This document shows, piece by piece, positions 14,248-22,300 of a DNA stretch of 22,300 nt. Every line of letters begins with the position of its first letter. Position 1 is the first letter of the stretch. The translations under genes were made by a program, and so were the position numbers. Under the pieces are notes generated by a model. The model worked only from the letters and a program-made list of their open reading frames with translations. It searched no databases and was not told the origin of the DNA. This stretch comes from DASYUM01 sp036001225 (GTDB lineage: Bacteria > Methylomirabilota > Methylomirabilia > Rokubacteriales > DASRDR01), in assembly GCA_036001225.1 (NCBI GenBank), contig DASYUM010000139.1, positions 1 to 22,300 on the forward strand. Direction: 5' to 3'.

Positions 14248-15722
14248 ATGGACCCCCGCGAAGGCCAGTCGCGCACGCTCCTCCAGCTCCGGGTCGGCGC
14301 CTTCATCCTGGCTGCTCTCGTGGTGCTGGTCGGCCTCATCTACTTCCTCGGCCGCCAGGCCGGGCTCTTCGAGCGCCAGTACCGCCTCCTGGCCGGGTTC
14401 AGCCAGATCGGCGGCCTCATCGAGGGGGCGACCGTGCGGCTGGCCGGCGTGCCGGTGGGCCGGGTGACGGCGATCCGGCTGCCCCCGTCGGGCGCGGCCA
14501 AGGTCCAGGTCGAGGTGACCATCGTGCGCCGCGTGCAGGGCCGGGTGCGGCAGGACTCGGTGGCACGCATCGAGACCCTCGGCCTGCTCGGCGACAAGAT
14601 CGTCGAGGTCACCCTGGGCAGCCCGGAGGCGCCGGTGCTGCCCGACGGCGCCGAGCTCCGCACCGAGGAGCCGCTCGATACCAACCGGCTCATCAAGCAG
14701 GGCACCGAGCTCGTCCGCAACCTGGTGGAGATCTCGGGCGAGCTCAAGGGCGCGCTGGCCAACGTGACCGAGAGCACGGCCGGCCAGGACCTGGCCGAGA
14801 CCGTCCGCACGATCCGCGCCCTCACGGCCGAGGTCGAGAAGGGCCAAGGGCTCCTCCACACCCTGATCTACGACCCGCGGCTCGGTACCGCGGTGGCCGA
14901 CGCGGCGGGCGCGCTCCGCCAGGTCACCGCGGCCGTCAAGCGGCTCGACGCGCTCCTCGGCGATCCCAAGGCCGGCGGCGTCGCCGAGGAGGCGCGGCGG
15001 ACGCTCGGCGAGGCCCGGCAGGCGATGGAGCGGGTCAACCGGGTCGCCCGCGAGGTCGAGGAGGGCCGTGGTCTCCTTCACACGCTCATCTTCGGCGAGA
15101 GCCGGCTCGTCGAGGATCTCGACCGCCTGCTCACGCGGACCGGCGGTCTGGTCGCCTCCGTCGAGCGTGGCGAGGGAGCGCTCGGGGTGCTGCTCCGCGA
15201 CGACGCGACCGCGCGGGCGGTACGGCGGATGACGGGCGCCGCCGAGGGGCTGGCCGACGCGGTCGAGCGGGCCCGCGAGTCGGACGGGCTCCTGCAGGCA
15301 CTCCTCTACGATCCCGCCGGCAAGGCGGTGGTGACCGACCTCCGCGAGACGGCTCGGCACTTTCGAGAGGTCACGGGGCGGGTCGCGCGCGGCGAGGGCC
15401 TCGTGGGCACGCTCACCCAGCCCGGCAGCGAGGGGGTGGCGCGCCAGGCCGCCGAGGGGCTGGCCGGCCTCGGACGCCTGGCCGACGGGCTCGCCGGGGA
15501 CGCGCGGCTGGGCGACGCGTTGGCCGACTTTCGGGCGGCGATGGCCAACCTCCGCGACATCACCACGCGCGTCGAGGCCGGCGAGGGGACGATCGGCGGG
15601 CTCGTCGCCGATCCCACGATCTACGAGAACCTGGCCGCCTTTCTGGAGGGCGCCCAGCGGAGCCTGCTCCTGCGCGCGCTGATCCGGGCGGCGATCGGGC
15701 GGGGCGGGTCGGGAGCCGAGCG

Positions 15723-15726
<4 letters not shown>
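14248..15726 (+). CDS. mlaD: Long MCE-domain protein of the MlaD family
   Basis: Periplasmic lipid-binding subunit that would form a hexameric ring on MlaE. Residues 1-12 are cytoplasmic, about 13-34 form one membrane helix, and about 38-118 are the MCE domain (G-L-x-x-G-A-x-V-R-L-A-G-V-x-V-G-R-V). The 492 aa far exceed the 183 aa of E. coli MlaD; the extra part is a long Ala/Arg/Glu-rich, probably helical tail. A motif of the form V-E-x-G-x-G-x-L-x-x-L-x-x-D-P recurs six times, starting near residues 196, 270, 305, 342, 379 and 442, often about 37 residues apart. Similar motifs occur in other long MCE proteins. ATG at 14248 follows AGAGG at 14234-14238. The stop overlaps radA by 4 nt. Confidence 0.92.
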
Positions 15727-17083
<1,357 letters not shown>

Positions 17084-17087
<4 letters not shown>

Positions 17088-18163
17088 CGGTCGGCGCCGG
17101 CGATTCGCAACCCGGGATGGCGGCGGCCCCTGGGCGCCGCCCCCGCCTGAGCCCGGTCCGCCTGGTCTTCGTCACCCTGGTCGGCTACGGCGGCTACCTG
17201 CTCGCCGACTCGCTGGACCTCCCGCTGCCGGGCCCGCTGTGGACGGTGGGGGGCGTGCTGGTCGGCGTCCTGGCCGGGTTCGCGGTTCTCGCCCTCGAGC
17301 AGGCGGCCCGCCAGGTGCCGCTCCCCCGGCTGTTCGTGGGAGCCATCGGCGCGGTCGGAGGCGTCCTGATGGCCCAGATCGTGGCCGGGGCGCTGCTGGT
17401 GATCATCCCCGGGATGGGCACCCCGGCGGGGCGCGGGTTCCTCTCGCTCGTCCTCGCCTACATCGGGATCGTCTTCGCGCTCCGCCGCGAGGAGGAGCTG
17501 GGCGGGCTGACCCGGAAGCTCTTCCCCAGCACGGCGGCGCCCCGCGACCAGAGCTTCAAGGTCCTCGACACCAGCGTCATCATCGACGGGCGGATCGCCG
17601 ACGTCTGCCAGGCCGGGTTCCTGGAGGGGACGCTGCTGATCCCTCAGTACATCCTGCGCGAGCTGCACCAGATCGCCGACTCCTCGGATGCGCTCAAGCG
17701 GAACCGGGGGCGGCGGGGTCTCGACATCCTTCAGCGGCTCCAGCGCATGCCGAAGGTCAGGGTCGAGCTGCACGACCTCGACTTCCCGCAGATCCGCGAG
17801 GTGGACCGCCGGCTGATCGAGACGGCCCGCGCCGTCGGCGGCACCATCGTGACCAACGACTACAACCTGAACAAGGTGGCCGAGCTGCACGGCGTCCGGG
17901 TGCTCAACGTCAACGAGCTGGCCAATGCGCTGCGGCCGGTGGTCCTCCCGGGGGAGCTGCTCCACGTTTCGGTTCTCCGGGAGGGAAAGGAGGCCGGGCA
18001 GGGCGTGGCCTACCTCGACGACGGGACGATGGTCGTCATCGAGCAGGGGAAGAAATACCTCGGTCAGAGCGTCAACGTGACGGTGACCTCCGTCCTCCAG
18101 ACCAGCGCCGGCCGGATGATCTTTTCCCGCCCGGCCGACGAGGACAGCGGGGGCCGGCGATGA
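17084..18163 (+). CDS. Membrane-anchored PIN-TRAM domain protein (YacL family)
   Basis: Predicted membrane-bound nuclease or RNA-binding protein; the family's physiological role is poorly defined. Four hydrophobic segments (about residues 28-45, 52-71, 83-110, 118-134) are followed by a PIN domain with V-L-D-T-S-V-I-I-D-G-R-I (Asp162) and a later acidic site T-N-D-Y-N-L-N-K-V (Asp259), and a C-terminal TRAM-like RNA-binding domain (about 285-345, G-V-A-Y-L-D-D-G-T-M-V-V-I). All four parts match YacL-type proteins in order and total length (359 aa). ATG at 17084 overlaps the radA stop; a second ATG at 17117 is possible. The stop overlaps ispD (ATGA). Confidence 0.9.
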
Positions 18164-18855
18164 GGGCGGCCGGCGTGTGGGCCATCGTTCCGGCCGCCGG
18201 CCGCGGCGTCCGGATGGGGCGGAAGAAGCCCGGCATCGCGCTGGCTGGCCGCCCGGTGTTGCGCTGGACGCTCGACGTGTTCGAGGCGATGCCAGCGGTG
18301 CTCGGGGTCGTTGTCGTGGTCTCGCCCGAGGACGTAGCGGCCTGGCGCCGGCGCCTCGCCCGGTGCCGGAAGGTGCGGGCGGTCGTCGCCGGGGGGGCCG
18401 AGCGCCAGGAGTCGGTGGCCCGCGCGCTGGCGGTTGTGCCGTCGGCTGCCCGCTGGATCGTCGTGCACGATGGGGTGCGGCCGTGCATCACCCCGGCGCT
18501 GGTGGCGCAGGTCCTGGCCGGGGCCCGGATGACGGGCGCGGCCGTCGCGGCGCTGCCGGTGGCGGAGACGCTCAAGCGGGGGGCGGCCGGCTGGGTGCGG
18601 GAGACGGTGGCCCGCGACGGGCTGTGGGCGGTGCAGACCCCGCAGGCGTTCGAGGCAGCGCTCCTCCGGGAAGCGCACCGGCGGGCCGCCGCCGGGGCGA
18701 TCGTCGCCACTGACGACGCCGCCCTGGTCGAGCGGCTGGGAGCGCGGGTGCGGCTGGTCCCGGGCTTGCCGGGCAACGTGAAGATCACCCGGCCCGACGA
18801 TCTGCTGCTGGCGCGGGCGCTTCTCCTGGCCCGGCGCCACCGCAGGACGCGGTGA
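18160..18855 (+). CDS. ispD: 2-C-methyl-D-erythritol 4-phosphate cytidylyltransferase
   Basis: Third enzyme of the MEP route to isoprenoids: MEP plus CTP gives CDP-ME. The 231-aa nucleotidyltransferase has the CTP-binding loop V-P-A-A-G-R-G-x-R-M-G-x-x-K-P, G-G-A-E-R-Q-E-S-V, V-H-D-G-V-R-P, V-Q-T-P-Q-A-F, A-T-D-D-A and the tail P-G-L-P-G-N-V-K-I-T-R-P-D-D-L, all diagnostic. ATG at 18160 overlaps the upstream stop by 4 nt, and its own stop overlaps ispF in a GTGA. ispD and ispF adjacent, and sometimes fused, is a common arrangement; here they are separate proteins. Confidence 0.96.
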   Translation: MRAAGVWAIVPAAGRGVRMGRKKPGIALAGRPVLRWTLDVFEAMPAVLGVVVVVSPEDVAAWRRRLARCRKVRAVVAGGAERQESVARALAVVPSAARWIVVHDGVRPCITPALVAQVLAGARMTGAAVAALPVAETLKRGAAGWVRETVARDGLWAVQTPQAFEAALLREAHRRAAAGAIVATDDAALVERLGARVRLVPGLPGNVKITRPDDLLLARALLLARRHRRTR

Positions 18856-19336
18856 CGCGCGTCGGCTTCGGCTTCGACGTCCACCCCTTTGCCGCCGGGC
18901 GCCCCCTCGTCCTGGGCGGGGTGGAAGTGCCGGCCGAGCGGGGGCTCGGCGGCCATTCCGACGCCGACGTGCTGAGCCACGCGGTGGCCGACGCGCTGTT
19001 GGGCGCGGTGGCCCTCGGCGACCTCGGCCGCCACTACCCGGACTCCGATCCGCGCTATGGCGGCATCTCCAGCCAGGTCCTCCTCGGCGAGGTGGTGGCC
19101 CGCGTACGGGCGGCCGGCGGGACAGTCGTCAACGTGGACGCCACGGTCGTCGCCGAGGCCCCCCGGCTCGCCGAGTGGCTGGACGCCATGCAGAAGCGCC
19201 TCGCCGGGACCCTGGGCCTGCCTCCCGAGCGGGTCAGCGTGAAGGCCAAGCGGGCCGAGGGCCTGGGCGCCCTCGGCCGCCACGAGGGGATCGCCGCGAT
19301 GGCGGTTGCCCTGGTAGACGTCCAAGAGCCCCGGCC

Positions 19337-19340
<4 letters not shown>
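18852..19340 (+). CDS. ispF: 2-C-methyl-D-erythritol 2,4-cyclodiphosphate synthase
   Basis: MEP-pathway enzyme that cyclises CDP-ME 2-phosphate, releasing CMP; works as a trimer with one metal per active site. The 162-aa protein has the metal ligands Asp9 and His11 (G-F-D-V-H-P-F) and His43 (D-A-D-V-L-S-H-A), the A-L-L-G-A loop and the C-terminal E-G-L-G-A-L-G-R-H-E-G-I. The usual K-A-T-T before E-x-L-G reads K-A-K-R here, a mild departure. GTG at 18852 is the only start that gives the canonical R-V-G-F-G-F-D-V-H. It overlaps ispD upstream and cysS downstream by 4 nt each. Confidence 0.96.
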
Positions 19341-20758
<1,418 letters not shown>

Positions 20759-21508
20759 TCCTCTACGGCCGCCACCCGATCCTCGAAGCGATTCGGAGCG
20801 GAGCCCGTCGGATCGAAGAGTTGGTCGTCGAGGAAGGCGCCCGCAACCGAGACGGAGAGCTGGTGGCTCTCGCGCGTCAGGCCGGTGTGCGCTGCTCGCA
20901 GGCGCCGCGCTCTGCCCTCACGGCCCTGGCCGGAACGCCGCACCACCAGGGGGTGGTGGCCCGGATCGCGGCCTGGCCCTACGCGGCGCTGGAGGACGTG
21001 CTGGCGGTGCCCCGGGTTCGGGGGGAGGCGAGCCTGTTCCTGGCCCTCGACCAGGTCCAGGACGCCGGGAACGTGGGCAACCTCCTCCGGACGGCGGAGG
21101 CCCTCGGTGTCCACGGGGTGTTCCTCCTGCGTCACCAGGCCGCCGGCCTCACCGCCCACGTGGCGAAGGCGGCGGCGGGGGCCCTGGCGCACCTGGCCGT
21201 CGCCCGGGTCGGCAACCTCGTGCAGACACTGGACATCTTGAAAGGGGAAGGGTGTTGGGTGGTGGGGGCGACGGCCGGGGGGGAGGCTCCTCCGCCCTGG
21301 CGGCTCGACCTCAAGGGACCGGTCGCGGTCGTCCTGGGGTCCGAGGAGCGGGGGCTCAGACCGCTGGTGACCCGGCGGTGCGACGCCCTGACCCGGATCC
21401 CGCTCACCGGGCGGGTGGGGTCCCTCAATGTCGCCGCGGCGGGGGCGGCCCTCCTCTACGAGATCGCCCGCCAGCGAGCCCGCGGCGGGGGCGGGAACGA
21501 GAAACGAG

Positions 21509-21537
21509 TTGACAGTCGCGAGCTTGGCGCATAGGAT
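21509..21537 (+). promoter_or_regulatory. Strong sigma70-type promoter of the tRNA-tuf operon
   Basis: TTGACA (21509-21514), exactly 17 nt, then TAGGAT (21532-21537). The -10 box contains the rlmB stop codon TAG (21532-21534). Transcription would start near 21544, about 9 nt before the first tRNA. Five of six -10 bases and all six -35 bases match consensus, as expected for a stable-RNA promoter. Confidence 0.85.
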
Positions 21538-21552
21538 GAAGTTTTGTCGCTT

Positions 21553-21627
21553 GCTGGCGTAGCTCAGTGGTAGAGCGGCTGCCTTGTAAGCAGCAGGCCG
21601 GGGGTTCGAATCCCTTCGCCAGCTCCA
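21553..21627 (+). tRNA. tRNA-Thr (anticodon UGU)
   Basis: The 75-nt cloverleaf has acceptor arms GCTGGCG (21553-21559) and CGCCAGC (21617-21623), anticodon stem GCTGC/GCAGC with loop CTTGTAA and anticodon TGT at 21585-21587, and a T-arm with GGTTCGAATCC. CCA is encoded (21625-21627). It reads ACA and probably ACG. First gene after the promoter at 21509-21537. Confidence 0.97.
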
Positions 21628-21719
21628 CTTGGATGGACTGGGCGGGCGTCCCCCACGCGGCGTGGCCGGGCCTTTCCGCCTGCGAGCGAGCCCAATCCCG
21701 GAGTGTTCACGGACCGAAT

Positions 21720-21805
21720 GGCGAGGTACCCAAGTGGCCAAAGGGGGCAGACTGTAAATCTGCTGGCGCACGCCTTCGGGGGTTCAAATCCTCCCCTCGC
21801 CACCA
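21720..21805 (+). tRNA. tRNA-Tyr (anticodon GUA)
   Basis: An 86-nt class II tRNA with a long variable arm. Acceptor arms are GGCGAGG (21720-21726) and CCTCGCC (21795-21801); anticodon stem GCAGA/TCTGC with loop CTGTAAA gives GTA; T-loop GGTTCAAATCC. CCA is encoded at 21803-21805. The 92 nt between this and tRNA-Thr hold no recognisable gene. Confidence 0.97.
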
Positions 21806-21838
21806 CACCTCCGAGCGCGCGACGGAAGAACGTCACGG

Positions 21839-21913
21839 GCGGGAATAGCTCAGCGGTAGAGCGCCAGCCTTCCAAGCTGGGGGTCGCGGGTTCGAATCCC
21901 GTTTCCCGCTCCA
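21839..21913 (+). tRNA. tRNA-Gly (anticodon UCC)
   Basis: The 75-nt tRNA has acceptor arms GCGGGAA (21839-21845) and TTCCCGC (21903-21909), anticodon stem CCAGC/GCTGG with loop CTTCCAA giving TCC, T-arm GGGTTCGAATCCC and encoded CCA (21911-21913). It reads GGA and GGG. Confidence 0.97.
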
Positions 21914-21921
21914 GTGCATTT

Positions 21922-21966
21922 ATCGGAGCCGAGCGCGTCGCGGGGCTGGGGCCCCGCCGCGCGCAG
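21922..21966. repeat. 45-bp direct repeat with internal hairpin, copy 1
   Basis: The first of two identical 45-bp copies (starts ATCGGAGCCGAGCGCG, ends CCGCGCGCAG). Each contains GCGGGGC and GCCCCGC as a 7-bp stem, flanked by GCGCG and CGCGC that could extend it. It starts 8 nt after the CCA end of tRNA-Gly, inside the presumed tRNA precursor. Confidence 0.8.
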
Positions 21967-21981
21967 GCGACCAGACGAGTA

Positions 21982-22026
21982 ATCGGAGCCGAGCGCGTCG
22001 CGGGGCTGGGGCCCCGCCGCGCGCAG
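21982..22026. repeat. 45-bp direct repeat with internal hairpin, copy 2
   Basis: Identical to 21922-21966, exactly 60 bp downstream; a 15-nt unique spacer separates the copies. It ends 18 nt before tRNA-Thr(GGU). The copies sit in non-coding sequence between two tRNA genes, and no transposase or target duplication is visible. Confidence 0.8.
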
Positions 22027-22044
22027 CGAGTTGTGATGGATATC

Positions 22045-22120
22045 GCCCATGTAGCTCAGTCGGCAGAGCACGTCCTTGGTAAGGACGGGGTCACCGGTTC
22101 AAGTCCGGTCATGGGCTCCA
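22045..22120 (+). tRNA. tRNA-Thr (anticodon GGU)
   Basis: The 76-nt tRNA has acceptor arms GCCCATG (22045-22051) and CATGGGC (22110-22116), anticodon stem CGTCC/GGACG with loop TTGGTAA giving GGT, T-arm CCGGTTCAAGTCCGG and encoded CCA (22118-22120). It reads ACC and ACU and completes threonine decoding together with the UGU isoacceptor upstream. It lies 52 nt before tuf. Confidence 0.97.
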
Positions 22121-22160
22121 GCTCCATCCTGTTGCCCCGCGCCTAGATCGAGCGCCCACC

Positions 22161-22170
22161 GAGGAGGAGG
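22161..22170 (+). promoter_or_regulatory. Strong ribosome binding site of tuf
   Basis: GAGGAGGAGG is a near-ideal Shine-Dalgarno tract directly before the tuf ATG, consistent with a very highly expressed gene. No separate promoter is visible between 22121 and 22160, so tuf is probably co-transcribed with the tRNAs. Confidence 0.75.
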
Positions 22171-22172
22171 CA

Positions 22173-22300
22173 ATGGCGAAGGCGAAGTACGAGCGGACGA
22201 AGCCGCACGTGAACGTGGGGACGATCGGGCACATCGATCACGGGAAGACGACGCTGACGTCGGCGATCACGAAGGTGCTGCACACCAAGCACAGCGGGGT
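22173..22300 (+). CDS. tuf: Elongation factor Tu, 3' partial
   Basis: GTPase that delivers aminoacyl-tRNA to the ribosome. Only the first 42 codons are in the window: MAKAKYERTKPHVNVGTIGH, then the G1/P-loop G-H-I-D-H-G-K-T-T-L-T. The N-terminus matches EF-Tu across bacteria. Codon use differs from the neighbours: nearly all four-fold codons end in G (six of seven Thr are ACG; all Gly are GGG; all Ala GCG), while nearby genes mix C and G endings. The position directly after tRNA-Thr(GGU) matches E. coli tufB. A second tuf copy elsewhere in the genome is possible but cannot be seen. Confidence 0.97.
   Translation, partial: MAKAKYERTKPHVNVGTIGHIDHGKTTLTSAITKVLHTKHSG

Noticed and set aside
21922..22026. 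Possible minimal CRISPR array (two 45-bp repeats with a 15-nt spacer)
   Set aside because: The spacer is too short, there are only two copies, no cas genes are near, and the location is between tRNAs in one operon.
21703..22146. + strand frame of 147 codons covering three tRNAs and the 45-bp repeats, with a repeated I-G-A-E-R-V-A-G-L-G-P segment
   Set aside because: It overlaps tRNA genes almost entirely; the repeated peptide is only the 45-bp DNA repeat read in one frame.

Overview
This is a very GC-rich (roughly 70% by eye) stretch of bacterial chromosome, packed almost entirely on the + strand with housekeeping genes. A SurA-type chaperone and a MlaE/MlaF/MlaD lipid transporter point to a bacterium with two membranes. 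Gene content, GC level and the dispersed G/C-rich palindromes would fit a Rokubacteria/Methylomirabilota-like or deltaproteobacterium-like lineage; that placement is inference and was not tested. About half of the protein genes start with GTG, and many neighbours overlap by 4 nt (ATGA or GTGA).

Layout. (1) 1-971: 3' part of a periplasmic SurA/parvulin-type peptidyl-prolyl isomerase gene, followed by two G/C hairpins. (2) 1092-6340: a good sigma70-type promoter, then rho, rpmE (with its own likely promoter), prfA, prmC and murA: transcription termination, ribosomal protein L31, release factor 1 and its methyltransferase, and the first committed step of peptidoglycan synthesis. (3) 6438-12032: hisG-hisD-hisB-hisH-hisA-hisF-hisI(E), all of histidine biosynthesis except hisC, the histidinol-phosphate phosphatase, and the HisZ subunit that the short HisG would need. 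(4) 12057-15726: a small putative lipoprotein, then mlaE, mlaF and a long mlaD, a phospholipid-transport ABC system; mlaF and mlaD are separated by a symmetrical nested palindrome. (5) 15723-21534: radA, a membrane PIN-TRAM protein (YacL family), ispD, ispF, cysS and rlmB, an uninterrupted overlapping chain that mixes DNA repair, isoprenoid synthesis, tRNA charging and rRNA methylation. (6) 21509-22300: a strong promoter, then tRNA-Thr(UGU), tRNA-Tyr(GUA), tRNA-Gly(UCC), tRNA-Thr(GGU) and the 5' end of tuf, the same order and anticodons as the E. coli thrU-tyrU-glyT-thrT-tufB operon.

I see no mobile element with a transposase, no CRISPR array, no phage and no defence cassette. The unexplained material is the non-coding punctuation: related C-run/G-run palindromes immediately before murA, hisG and hisB that can form G-quadruplexes and, before murA and hisB, include the Shine-Dalgarno sequence; a similar palindrome read in frame inside cysS; a 39-nt nested palindrome before mlaD; and two identical 45-bp hairpin repeats 60 bp apart inside the tRNA array. 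The protein-level oddities are a six-times repeated motif in MlaD, the lipoprotein where other Mla components might be expected, and low-complexity tails on Rho, HisB and PrmC. No gap between genes exceeds 300 bases. No wholly new multi-gene system is evident.
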